Below are positions 56,021 to 64,000 of a stretch of 64,000 nt of DNA, in pieces. Location of the stretch: the NCBI GenBank assembly GCA_965226215.1, contig CBDDCH010000002.1:4526001-4590000 (forward strand). Reading direction: 5' to 3'. Made by a program: the position numbers and the translations under genes. The stretch's first letter is position 1, and each line of letters starts with the position of its first letter. The notes under the pieces were generated by a model that was not told where the DNA came from, did not search any database, and saw only the letters and a program-made list of their open reading frames with translations. The stretch is from G963668345 sp965226215 (GTDB lineage Bacteria; Acidobacteriota; Terriglobia; Bryobacterales; UBA6623).

Positions 56021-56522
56021 GATGCTTTATTGCCCTTGCAACAAAGTAATCACGGATCATGTCATTCGGAATGTCAACATTCTTAATCTCATGGTGCTCT
56101 TGCCTTGTTTTGGCCCATGGAGAATCTTTTTCATGTGTCAATGCCGACAACTTTATAGCGCTCATGGGACCGTAGATTCGAAATATTTTTTTGAGAAGGC
56201 TTAAAACAAAATCGTCATCAGAATCCACGTTAGGGGTGATGTCATAATATTCCGTTTCAGGGTTCCAGTCCGTCGCGCTTCTTAGAATCTCTCTTGCTCC
56301 GAACTCTTTGAACTCGTAGTAAAGAGTAGGTATTACAGGTCCGTACTCCCATGCTTCCACCATTTCATCCAAGAGTGGAGCGCTACGGATTGCCAAATGC
56401 CAGCCATGTGCAAAGTAGACAATCTTGTGCAGCTTCATCTGTGTGAGTGGCTTGATTTTTCTGTTATCCCTTTTGTCCAGAAAAAAGTTCGCTATGGCCT
56501 TGGATGAATACGGTGCCGACAT
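56010..56522 (-). CDS. Panacea-domain (DUF4065/SocA-like) protein, putative antitoxin
   Basis: It has 170 residues. The Panacea motifs are clear: SSKAIANFFLD, LTQMKLHKIVYFAHGWHLA, EMVEAWEYGPVIPTLYYEFK and a C-terminal LSALTHEKDSPW. Panacea domains are the antitoxin of PanAT systems and the SocA/GepA family. Its partner gene directly downstream encodes a small membrane protein but is disrupted by ISL3, so the antitoxin may now be free of its toxin. Confidence 0.88.
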   Translation of the reverse strand: MSAPYSSKAIANFFLDKRDNRKIKPLTQMKLHKIVYFAHGWHLAIRSAPLLDEMVEAWEYGPVIPTLYYEFKEFGAREILRSATDWNPETEYYDITPNVDSDDDFVLSLLKKIFRIYGPMSAIKLSALTHEKDSPWAKTRQEHHEIKNVDIPNDMIRDYFVARAIKHREG

Positions 56523-56655
56523 ATAGCCCCCCCTTGGATCAGTCTAGCGAACTCGCTGCACGGAGGTATTCGTGTCAGGTGGTCTCATGACCGAAACCTG
56601 ACCCACCAACGCGGCGGCTAGTGTAGCAACAGCACTAACACAACGTCAATGTGGC

Positions 56656-57603
56656 CTAGGCCACGAGATCACTGTACCGCAACCGGTTTCCGACCATCGT
56701 TAGTAGAACAACAGCCATCTGCTGAATTGTGTCGAGGTCGCGGATGTTGTGACGACCGGCGAACTCGTTCACGTAGCGATGAAGGTGCTTGGGACTCATC
56801 TTGTGGTAGGTTCCCTTGTGGCCGCGCTTCAGCATCGACCAGAAGCTCTCGATTGAGTTGGTCGAGGCGCTTCCCCTGACGTATTCCCCGTGCCCGTGGC
56901 GGACCACATTGTGTCGGTAGGTACTCTTTAATCCTTTGTACCCGCTATGATCGTCGGTGTAAACGACAGACCCTGGTTCAACAGTGTCTCTCACAAAACC
57001 CTGCAAGGTCTCGTTATCCGTCCCTTCAATCGGCCGAGCCTTGATTGCGCCGCCACGTTGCTTTGCACCAGCAACGGCAACCTTGCCCACGGTTCCTCGT
57101 CCGCCCCGCAATTTCTTTGAGCCGTGCTTGTTGATTTCCCGACCGCCCACATAGGTCTCGTCCACTTCAACCTCGCCGGCTAGCGGACCGTCGCCGTCGA
57201 GCCACCCCTGCCGAATCCTCTGAGCCATGTACCATGCGCTCTTCTGGCTGATCCCGAGGTCTCGATGGAGCTTCATGCTTGACACACCCTTGAGGCTCGT
57301 TGACAGAAAGTAAACTGCGTAGAGCCACTTGCGAACTGGAAGGTTGCTGCCGTGCATGGCGGTTCCAGACTTGACGCTGAAATACTTGCGGCACTTGCCG
57401 CACCAGTAAGGCATCGTCTTATGATTCTTAGCCTCACAGGTATTCGCGTTGCGGCAGTACGGGCAATCTCTCACGCCATCCGGCCAGCGCAAGTACTCCA
57501 CCCACTTGACAGCCGTCTCTTCGTCGGGGAAAGATTGTTGAAGTTCAAAGACGGTGAGGCCATTCCGATGTGCCTTGCCGGGCGCTCTGTGTTTGTCAAC
57601 CAT
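56656..57603 (-). CDS. IS1595-family transposase
   Basis: It has 315 residues from ATG 57603. A zinc ribbon (CPYCRNANTC, CGKCRKYFS) precedes an ISXO2-like transposase fold with EVEVDETYVGG (first Asp), VVYTDDHSGYKGL (second Asp) and a third acidic/Asn site near STNSIESFWSMLKRGHKG. The C-terminal motif HRYVNEFAGRHN is typical. Length and motifs are complete. The frame upstream of 57603 is not needed. Confidence 0.9.
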   Translation of the reverse strand: MVDKHRAPGKAHRNGLTVFELQQSFPDEETAVKWVEYLRWPDGVRDCPYCRNANTCEAKNHKTMPYWCGKCRKYFSVKSGTAMHGSNLPVRKWLYAVYFLSTSLKGVSSMKLHRDLGISQKSAWYMAQRIRQGWLDGDGPLAGEVEVDETYVGGREINKHGSKKLRGGRGTVGKVAVAGAKQRGGAIKARPIEGTDNETLQGFVRDTVEPGSVVYTDDHSGYKGLKSTYRHNVVRHGHGEYVRGSASTNSIESFWSMLKRGHKGTYHKMSPKHLHRYVNEFAGRHNIRDLDTIQQMAVVLLTMVGNRLRYSDLVA

Positions 57604-57869
57604 AGTCCCATTATTACATGGCGGGGCTATTGCTGTCAACTAAAGTCTATAATTCCCTTTTTTAGGTGTGACATTTGGGACACTTGCTTTCATTAAATCC
57701 ATTATGAAGCAGCAGCCGGCGCGGGGTCTAGATTGCCCCTGCGAGGCGTCGGCGGTAAGAAACAAACGCAACGCCCTTACAGAGAGGGCAGCGCGGGGTT
57801 CGAGGGTGAGCCTAGGGTTCTCTAACGTTTTCACAGAGTTAGTTAGGAAGGCCTCCCCTATTCTCCTGC

Positions 57870-59219
57870 TTATCCGATATTCGACAGGTGTTCGAGCTTG
57901 CCGGTCGAATCACCCAGCGTCTCGGTGGGAACGCCCATGCGGTCAAGCATCGAAAGAAACAGGTTGTTGAGAGGCGTTTTCTCCGGGCAGACGATGTGCC
58001 GCCCCGGTTTGAGCGTGTTGCCCGCCCTGCCTGCAAGCAGCACTGGAAGGTCGGTATGCGTGTGCAGGCTTCCATCCGAAATGCCGGAGCCGTAGACGAT
58101 CATCGAGCTATCGAGCAGTGTCTCCTCGCCATCGGCGACCGATTTCATCTTCGCGAGGAAATAGGCAAACTGCTCCATGTGGAAGCGATTGATCTTACTA
58201 AGCTGCTGGATCTTTTCCGGGTCCCTTCGATGATGACTCAAGCCATGGTGAGCGCCAGAGACCCCGATTTCAGGATAGCTACGGCCGCTCCCCTCCGGCC
58301 CGATCATGAAAGTGAGGATGCGGGTCGAGTCCGTCTGGAAGGCTACCGTCGCCAGATCGAAGAGGATCTTCACGTGTTCGTCAAACTCGACCGGGATACC
58401 GTGGGGCTTCTCTAGATCCGCCGGCAAATCCACCTCTTCCTTCTCTGTTGACGAAATCCGACGCTCGATTTCGCGAATCCCCTCGAGGTATTCCTGAAGC
58501 TTGCGGCGATCCGTTGGTCCCAGCGATCCCTGCAGTCGCTTGGCGTCGTCTTGCACGAAATCCAGAATCGAACGGTCCTGCCCGAGCCGTCGTGCTCGAG
58601 CTTCCGGGGTTTCGTCTGTTCGGACATTTCCGAACAGCCTTTCGAACACTAGGCGCGGATTAATCTCCGGGGGATTCGGCGTAGTGGATGAGCGCCAAGA
58701 CACGCTGTTGGAGTAAGCACAGCTATACCCGGAGTCGCAGTTCCCAGCTAGTCGCCCGGGCTCGGTACCCAACTCCAACGAAGCGAAACGTGTCTTGCCG
58801 CCAACCTTTTGGGCCGCCACCTGGTCGGCTGAGATGCCGACCTGGATGTCAGCCCCCATCGTTTTCTTGGGGTGAACACCCGTCAGGAAGGTCGATCCCG
58901 CTCGGGCATGGTCGCCCGCTCCATCCCCAAGGGAATTCGCCTCGTACTGCGCCAAGCCGGTCAGTACGAGCAAGTCCTCCCGGAAAGGCTCGAGCGGTTT
59001 GAGAATCGGTCCGAAGTTGTAACCAGCTCCGGGCTTCGCGGGCGTCCAGTCCTCCATGATCGCGCCGTTCGGGATATAGACGAACGCCATGCGCCGCGGC
59101 GACTTTCCGTCGAGACGAGGCTTTGCAAAAGCGGGCACCATCGAATCGAGAAACGGTAGAGCGATCGTAGTGCCCAAGCCCCGTAGCACGGTCCGTCTCG
59201 CGATGTGTTTCCCTCTCAT
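57870..59219 (-). CDS. DUF1552 secreted protein
   Basis: It has 449 residues with a twin-arginine-like signal (ARRTVLRGLGTTIALPFLD). Typical DUF1552 motifs: RMAFVYIPNGAIMEDW, DHARAGSTFLTG, a FDLATVAFQTDSTR segment and a GVSGAHHGLSHH motif. It lies three bases after its DUF1592-type partner. The pair is frequent in Planctomycetes and Acidobacteriota; the function is unknown, possibly extracellular redox or polymer breakdown. Confidence 0.88.
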   Translation of the reverse strand: MRGKHIARRTVLRGLGTTIALPFLDSMVPAFAKPRLDGKSPRRMAFVYIPNGAIMEDWTPAKPGAGYNFGPILKPLEPFREDLLVLTGLAQYEANSLGDGAGDHARAGSTFLTGVHPKKTMGADIQVGISADQVAAQKVGGKTRFASLELGTEPGRLAGNCDSGYSCAYSNSVSWRSSTTPNPPEINPRLVFERLFGNVRTDETPEARARRLGQDRSILDFVQDDAKRLQGSLGPTDRRKLQEYLEGIREIERRISSTEKEEVDLPADLEKPHGIPVEFDEHVKILFDLATVAFQTDSTRILTFMIGPEGSGRSYPEIGVSGAHHGLSHHRRDPEKIQQLSKINRFHMEQFAYFLAKMKSVADGEETLLDSSMIVYGSGISDGSLHTHTDLPVLLAGRAGNTLKPGRHIVCPEKTPLNNLFLSMLDRMGVPTETLGDSTGKLEHLSNIG

Positions 59220-59222
59220 GGT

Positions 59223-61808
59223 TCAGTCACTCCTTTCCTCAAGCCGCATCTGAAACGGCATACTCTCGACGATTCCCAGAACCAAACTCGAGAACCGGTA
59301 TCCACTTCGGGCGAGGCCGCTACGAATCTCTTCGACCACGGGCTCATCGTAGCTCTCGAGACCGCGTCCTAAAGCGTAAGTTAGCACCTTCTCGGTCAAA
59401 TTGCGGGCGAATTGGTCCTCCTGCGCATAGAGCACAGCTCTTAGGTCCGCTGGGCCATCGAAGCGTGTCCCGCCCGGTAACTCACCCGAGGCGTCAATGG
59501 GGAAGTTCCCGTCGGCCGTTCTCCAGCCTCCGATGGCGTTGTAGTTCTCGAGACCGAACCCGATAGGATCCATACGGTCATGGCATACCGCACAACTCGG
59601 GTCAGCCCGGTGCCTCTCCAACTCCTGCCGCAGGGAGGTCGCTTTGCCTACCGCCTGCTCATCCAGTTCCGGAACGTCCTCCGGAGGGTCCAGTGGCCGG
59701 TCTCCCAGCAGGTTCTCCAGTACCCAAAGGCCCCGCAGAACCGGTGAGGTGCGCGTGGGATAAGAAGATACCGTCAGCACGCTCGCCTGCGTCAGCACTC
59801 CGCCACGCTGTTCGCCTGAGAGCTGTACCCGGCGGAACCCAGGACCTTCGACCCCCTCGATGCCGTAGTGTTTCGCCAATCGTTCGTTTAGGAAGGTGTA
59901 ATCAGCCTTCAAAAATTCGAGGACGCTACCGTCTTCCCGCATGATGTGATCGAAGAAAAGCTCGCTCTCGCGTACCATCGCGGCGCGAAGCTCTTCGTCG
60001 AACTCAGGGAAGATCTCCGGATTAGGCTTCACAAGCGAGACGTTGCGCAGCTGCAGCCACTGCCCGGCGAAATTCTCGACGAACGCTTGGGACTTGCCGT
60101 CCCCAATCATCCTCATGACCTGCGCCCGCCGCCCGTCCTTAGTGCCCAGCTCGCCTCGCGCCGCCGCCTTCAACAGCTCCTCGTCAGGCATGCTGCTCCA
60201 AAGGAAATAAGAGAGCCGGGAGGCCAGTTCGAAATCGCCGACGGGACGAATGGGATTCGGTCTCGCTGGGTCAGGATCGCGCTCGGTCCGGAACAGAAAC
60301 TGTGGCGAAACCAGGATGGCTTTCAAGGCGAGTTGGATGCCCTGTTCGAAGCTTGCACCCTGCCCTACGGCACCTTCCGCAAAGAGAACGTAGCTGCGGA
60401 CTTCTTTCTCTGTTACCGGTCTGCGGAACGCAAGCCTTAGCAGGCGTCCCAAGATTCTTTCCGCGCAAATCCGGTCGAAGCCGTCGGGCTCCGGGTCGCA
60501 CACCATGATCTCGCGGTGACTCTCGGGCAGCGGCGCGGGTTCAGGATTGAACGGGCCCTTAATCTCGATGGAGTCAGCGAACACCATCCTCTTCGCATTT
60601 TTGTAGAGCTTGCTCCGGTACTCGGTCCAATCAAGCGAGTTCGGATTCCAGCGTTCGCCTTCCGGGCTCAAGACTTCGGCATACAATTCCCGTTCACCGG
60701 CCTCGACGACCATGCGGACGGGGTCGGGCTCATCGTAGTCGAGCCTGGGCTCAGCGCTGTAGGTTGCTACCTTCTCGCCGTCCAACGTGAAAACGACGGG
60801 CAACGGTGGTGGCGGTGGAAGCGGGGGGCCTTCGGGATTCTCTTCGAGCCAAGCCTGATATTCGACTAGCTCCGACAGCAGCGTCTCGCGTTCGAAGACG
60901 AAGGTCCCGCCAACCTTGGGGGCATCGAAGTGCTCCATGAACCGGATCGCATGATCGAGACTCAGGCAGAATTCTTCGGCCAACGTGTCGAGATCGACCG
61001 CCTCCACCTCGAGTTCCGACGCCTGCTCGATGAGTTCCGGCACTCGGTATGTCCACGGCAGCCGCCTCTCTGGGACGCTACGGCGGTCAACGAACCGCAG
61101 CCGTAGATCGTACTCCCCCGTTGCGGGGAAACGATGCCGCGCGGCCAGCCTGCCCTCCGGCGAGTAGGGGACTTTCCCGGCTGCTCCAATTTGCCTTTGC
61201 TCGCCCTCTGCCCGCGGGGCGCTGTAGCGGAGAGCCGTGGGCTTGACGCTGCGGTCGGTCACAATGGCACGCCGAACGATCTTGTCCGCGGCGGTCATAT
61301 ACTTCTCCATGAGCACGGGAGAAATCGACAAAACATCACCAATGTTGTCGAATCCGTATCCCGTGTCATCGACCGGGAAATCATCGGCCGGCCGGAAGTC
61401 GATGCCCAGCAGGTCGCGAACGGTATTGTTGTATTCGGCGCGGTTCAGCCGCCGCGCGGTCACGCGGCCGGGATTGGGTTGGGTGTCTTCGGATGACAGG
61501 TTGGCGTCAATCCAGTCGAGAACTACGGCAACTTCTTCCGGAGATGGGCGCGGCCGGGGCGCCGGCGGCATCATCTTGCGGTCAAGCATGTGCTTGACAC
61601 GCCGCCAAACTTGTGCGTCCTTGAGCGCTGACCTCTCGTCCTGGTAGTGGTCGAACGACAGATCCGCAGTTTTCAGCTGGTCGTTGTGGCAGAAGGTACA
61701 GTGACTTTTGAGGAAGGGCTGAACGGAATCTTTGAAGGCGGGGGTAGCAGCAGTACCAGCGCGCGTAAGCAGCACACAGAAAGCGATGAACCAAAGCCGG
61801 CTGTACAA
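59223..61808 (-). CDS. DUF1587/1592/1588/1585 cytochrome-like secreted protein
   Basis: It has 861 residues. A signal peptide (about 1-21) is followed by a c-type heme site C37-T-F-C40-H41, then DUF1587 (NRAEYNNTVRDLLGID), DUF1595, DUF1592 (ASRLSYFLWSSMPDEEL), DUF1588 with a second CxxCH (CAVCHDRMDPIGFGLENY, near residue 741) and DUF1585 (KVLTYALGRGLE). An extra binding module is inserted in the first half. With the DUF1552 protein it forms a standard two-gene operon. Confidence 0.9.
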   Translation of the reverse strand: MYSRLWFIAFCVLLTRAGTAATPAFKDSVQPFLKSHCTFCHNDQLKTADLSFDHYQDERSALKDAQVWRRVKHMLDRKMMPPAPRPRPSPEEVAVVLDWIDANLSSEDTQPNPGRVTARRLNRAEYNNTVRDLLGIDFRPADDFPVDDTGYGFDNIGDVLSISPVLMEKYMTAADKIVRRAIVTDRSVKPTALRYSAPRAEGEQRQIGAAGKVPYSPEGRLAARHRFPATGEYDLRLRFVDRRSVPERRLPWTYRVPELIEQASELEVEAVDLDTLAEEFCLSLDHAIRFMEHFDAPKVGGTFVFERETLLSELVEYQAWLEENPEGPPLPPPPPLPVVFTLDGEKVATYSAEPRLDYDEPDPVRMVVEAGERELYAEVLSPEGERWNPNSLDWTEYRSKLYKNAKRMVFADSIEIKGPFNPEPAPLPESHREIMVCDPEPDGFDRICAERILGRLLRLAFRRPVTEKEVRSYVLFAEGAVGQGASFEQGIQLALKAILVSPQFLFRTERDPDPARPNPIRPVGDFELASRLSYFLWSSMPDEELLKAAARGELGTKDGRRAQVMRMIGDGKSQAFVENFAGQWLQLRNVSLVKPNPEIFPEFDEELRAAMVRESELFFDHIMREDGSVLEFLKADYTFLNERLAKHYGIEGVEGPGFRRVQLSGEQRGGVLTQASVLTVSSYPTRTSPVLRGLWVLENLLGDRPLDPPEDVPELDEQAVGKATSLRQELERHRADPSCAVCHDRMDPIGFGLENYNAIGGWRTADGNFPIDASGELPGGTRFDGPADLRAVLYAQEDQFARNLTEKVLTYALGRGLESYDEPVVEEIRSGLARSGYRFSSLVLGIVESMPFQMRLEERSD

Positions 61809-61955
61809 CGCAATCTCCCCGTCGACCTATCTATCGCCAGCATAACATCGTAGGTTCCGTGATGTTCATGAAATGGATTTGCTCTTCCGGATCTATCGGT
61901 GGGACTGACGATTGCTTTATGGACTGATTCCTTGCTGGACTACTGCTGATATCGC

Positions 61956-62136
61956 CTACGCGCTGCCTCGATTCTGTCCCCGGCGAGGGCCCGTGTTCGT
62001 TGTGCCAAGAAGTTCCTTCGGCACGTCAAATCCCGCGCTGTTCAGCGCTTGGACATAATCCTGGGGATAGTTCAGATTTGCCAATGTGCGAAGTTCCGGA
62101 TCGACAGCCCGCGGCGACCCCATCAGCCGCATTACC
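61956..62136 (-). pseudogene. C-terminal fragment of an unidentified protein
   Basis: The frame reads DPELRTLANLNYPQDYVQAL, then a FDVPKELL end, and stops at 61956. It looks coding but has no start of its own. It is joined to a truncated ParB-like gene upstream, so the junction near 62137 is a deletion scar. Confidence 0.35.
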
Positions 62137-62235
62137 TTATAGGAGTCCAAGGTGTTTGATGCTTGCGGCAAGTGCTTTGATATCGCCCATCTCTTTGCGC
62201 GTGCGGTTGCCAATAACAACGTCGTTTATGTTCAT
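62137..62235 (-). pseudogene. Truncated ParB-like gene, N-terminus only
   Basis: From ATG 62235 the frame gives 32 residues (VIGNRTRKEMGDIKALAASI, KHLGLL) and then TAA. This is the start of the ParB nuclease-like domain of phage and plasmid accessory proteins, cut off after the first helix. Confidence 0.55.
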
Positions 62236-62519
62236 GCTAGTCGGCCCTCAGCGATTTGCTGCGCACCAGTCCCGCCAGCAGGCCGAATGCGCAGCAAACG
62301 GCCCGCGATCGCCCACCCAGGCAAGTACCCAGTGTTGATCGGCCAGCGCCTTGCCCAGCATGCGCAGCAGCCGGGCTTGGAAAACGGCGGCGTGGGTGGT
62401 TCGCTGGGGGGATCGGACGGCCTCTTGTGCGCCTTCTCTCGGATCAGCGCCCAGCGCGCACGAGCGGCCTGGCGGGCGCTCTCGCTGCGTTGGGCCGGCG
62501 TGCGCCTGGAAGCCGTCAC
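62232..62519 (-). CDS. Uncertain small ORF upstream of the ParB remnant
   Basis: It has 95 residues from GTG 62519. An Arg/Ala-rich start (ASRRTPAQRSESARQAARAR) resembles a basic helix or a helix-turn-helix end, then the sequence turns Pro-rich and Cys-containing. A neighbouring frame reads WVGDRGPFAAHSACWRDW, which may be the true continuation after a frameshift. Function is unknown. Confidence 0.3.
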   Translation of the reverse strand: MTASRRTPAQRSESARQAARARWALIREKAHKRPSDPPSEPPTPPFSKPGCCACWARRWPINTGYLPGWAIAGRLLRIRPAGGTGAQQIAEGRLA

Positions 62520-62633
62520 CCTGCGCCCACAGCGCTGCGTAGGGCGCTTAGGGGACTCCGGGGTGCGCTGGTCGCATTCTCTGGCTTAGGTGCGCTCATG
62601 GGTCAATCGGCGGGAATGGCGATCTGCTCCGCG

Positions 62634-63614
62634 CTATGTCCATTCATCTCCCCAACATGCCCAACCGGGTTTTTCTTGGCGTGCGTACAATTCAATGCGG
62701 TGGGTTTCGTCGGCCAAGTCGGGATACATTTGGTCTATCAAGTCGTATAGCCTCTCGGGCTTTTGGCTGTGTTTTCTCCGTGGCGCTTCAAGCACTGAAT
62801 CCGGTCTCGCTGATTCGTCCGGCGGCTGCACTGCCCCGCGCACGCCAACCAATAAATGCTCGTGTCGATTGCGGAAATAGTAACCCATGCCGATCCGTTC
62901 TTTCACCCAAACAAGATTAGTTTTGTGCTCGAACCCCCAAGCTTCAAGAACGAACAGAGCCTCGCCCAATTTTGGGCTTGGCGCCCACAAGAAGAGAACA
63001 CAATCGTCGTCAATGAAACGCAGCACGTCTGGGTCTTCAGCAATATCCGTATAGCTCTGCGTCTCGTACTGAGTTTGATCGCCCGGCTGTCAGTCCCCAT
63101 GAAATCATACTTCCAGGGCGGATCGGCGAGAATCAATTGATATTTTCCAGGCCTGCTGGCGATCGCTTTTCGCGTCGAGCTACGCAGCGACCGCAAGAGG
63201 CTCAATACGTCCTTGCGTTCCATCTCGGTGTGTATCGTGCCGTCTGTTAGCCAGCCCCTGAGTATCGGGTCGGGGGCTCTCGTCAGTTCGTACACGGTCC
63301 CCCAAGAGGGGGGTAAATGGGACACATGTCCCATTTGAGAGGATCGAGTGCTCAGCGATGGCCATTAAACGGTGCGCTGTGCGCCGGCCAAAGGGTAGGT
63401 CATTCTCGATCATCGGCACAAACTCGCCATGGTCCAGCGCGGCCTTCGCTCCGAGCAGGAGCTTCCCGACGTCAATGATCGCCAGCACTGAGTCCTGCCA
63501 ACACTGTGCGATCGCCGACGCAAAGTCGTCGCTGCTAACTAATTCGCGCTTTTCTATGGCCGGCACGTCGCGCCGCAGCAGCGGTCGTGGTCGGGGTTGG
63601 CTCGCCTGGGTCAT
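62634..63614 (-). pseudogene. DUF3102 plus MT-A70 adenine methyltransferase, two frameshifts
   Basis: The ATG at 63614 overlaps the previous stop. The first frame carries a DUF3102-like helical domain (SAIAQCWQDSVLAIIDVGKL, LPFGRRTAHRLMAIAEH). A one-base shift near 63325 moves to the frame with ILADPPWKYDFMG, the MT-A70 catalytic DPPW. A second shift near 63090 moves to the frame with LFLWAPSPKLGEALFVLEAW, HKTNLVWVK and the C-terminal PERLYDLIDQMYP. All parts of one N6-adenine methyltransferase are present but not in one frame. Sequencing error in a phage- or plasmid-type gene is possible. Confidence 0.7.
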
Positions 63615-63847
63615 TCCCCGTCGTCCGGCGGCAGCATCCGTGTGTTGAATTCCCGCTTGAAGGCGTGGACTTGCTTTACAATCTCGGGGTGGTCGATGCG
63701 GGTCACAAGCCGCGATTCGGTCCGCGTGTAGATCGCCCCGCGTCGCTCGCCCTGCTCGATGAGCCGCTCGGCGTCCACTTCGTCCGCCACGATCCACAGA
63801 TTCTCCCCCACCAGGTCCGAGTAGAGGCAGACGGCATGACCCTTCAA
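63611..63847 (-). CDS. Small hypothetical protein coupled to the methyltransferase
   Basis: It has 78 residues with an ordered sequence (LYSDLVGENLWIVADEVDAE, AIYTRTESRLVTRI, EIVKQVHAFKREFNT). Its stop overlaps the next ATG, so it is co-translated with the DUF3102/MT-A70 gene. Similar small proteins sit beside such methyltransferases in prophage-like DNA. Function is unknown. Confidence 0.6.
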   Translation of the reverse strand: MKGHAVCLYSDLVGENLWIVADEVDAERLIEQGERRGAIYTRTESRLVTRIDHPEIVKQVHAFKREFNTRMLPPDDGE

Positions 63848-63921
63848 GATCTGCTCCAGGCTTTGCTGGCAATCGGGCGCAGGGTGAATTATGCGAGATC
63901 CGGCACTAGTGGCACCTACAA

Positions 63922-63948
63922 AACCTACAAAACCTGGTTTTGTAGGTT
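63922..63948. repeat. Perfect 13-bp inverted repeat with one-base loop
   Basis: AACCTACAAAACC, T, GGTTTTGTAGGTT. A further ACCTACAAA direct copy lies just to the left (63914-63922). With only one loop base it is better read as an operator or cruciform-type protein-binding site than an RNA hairpin. It lies about 75 bp upstream of the minus-strand gene at 63847, so it may be its operator. Confidence 0.6.
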
Positions 63949-64000
63949 CGCTCCCAAGCGAATCTGCCGAAATTCGCCCGTTCGGTTGCCAGTCCAGCCA

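Larger units (their letters stand above)
53971..57657. mobile_element. IS1595-family element with cargo, carrying a nested ISL3
   Basis: Perfect 25-bp inverted repeats (GGGAATTATAGACTTTAGTT plus GACAG) lie at 53971-53995 and 57633-57657. The flanking sequence TTTTTTA occurs on both sides (53964-53970 and 57658-57664). Inside are a small ORF, the remains of a membrane-protein gene, a Panacea-domain gene and an IS1595 transposase. Without the nested ISL3 copy and its duplication it would be about 2.38 kb. IS1595-type elements are known to carry passenger genes. Confidence 0.88.

Noticed and set aside
1..64000. CRISPR arrays, rRNA and tRNA genes
   Set aside because: No regular repeat-spacer array and no tRNA or rRNA signature was seen while reading both strands. 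A tRNAscan/Infernal run would be decisive.

Overview
The window is about 64 kb of GC-rich DNA. It looks like chromosome from an Acidobacteriota-like (Solibacter/Bryobacter-type) bacterium carrying a decayed conjugative plasmid or integrative element and a defence island. The lineage is an inference. It rests on the paired DUF1552 and DUF1587/1592/1588/1585 cytochrome-type secreted proteins at 57.9-61.8 kb, a bactofilin, a cache-domain exported protein and a giant GLUG/SwmB/fibronectin-like exoprotein. No rRNA or tRNA gene was seen.

Layout. 1-9.9 kb: the C-terminal 3.3 thousand residues of a giant repeat-rich exoprotein, ending in a 226-residue tandem repeat. A third, broken copy of that repeat lies downstream. 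9.9-11.3 kb: a mosaic scar joining the exoprotein repeat, a 51-bp piece of virB8 and an inverted 5' part of a plasmid rep gene. 11.3-27.1 kb: a nearly complete type IV secretion operon on the plus strand. It runs ardC, replication-relaxation-like gene, virB2, B3, B4, B9, B10, B5, B6, B8, a second helix-turn-helix protein, traG/virD4 (frameshifted), virB11 and a thermonuclease. The VirB4 Walker A motif has lost its Ser/Thr. 27.1-36.6 kb: plasmid maintenance and accessory genes, namely a SprT-like metallopeptidase, an EEP nuclease, an IS5-type IS, parA/parB-like genes with palindromic sites, brnTA, an intact rep gene, and a chimeric ardC-rep ORF with a second decayed rep. A non-coding repeat of about 340 bp is dispersed here in full and partial copies. 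36.6-41.5 kb: bactofilin, hypothetical genes, a cache-domain protein, a Phd/VapC-type toxin-antitoxin pair and remnants of a UvrD helicase and other genes.

41.5-52.6 kb: a type I restriction-modification locus (hsdR-hsdS-hsdM) whose hsdS is split by an IS256-family element with a perfect 9-bp target duplication. It is followed by a translationally coupled calcineurin-like phosphoesterase and GHKL (Hsp90-like) ATPase pair that I read as a candidate defence module. 52.6-57.7 kb: a nest of mobile elements. Two ISL3-family copies (1299 bp, seen to differ at two bases, each with an 8-bp T-rich duplication) sit beside and inside an IS1595-family element with perfect 25-bp terminal repeats. The IS1595 element carries a Panacea-domain gene and a small two-helix membrane protein as cargo, which resembles a PanAT toxin-antitoxin pair; the membrane protein is cut by the inner ISL3 copy.

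57.8-61.8 kb: the DUF1552 / DUF1592 pair on the minus strand. 61.9-64 kb: minus-strand remnants, including a truncated ParB-like gene and a DUF3102/MT-A70 adenine methyltransferase interrupted by two frameshifts. Several genes carry single-base frameshifts. These could be real decay or assembly error and should be checked against reads.
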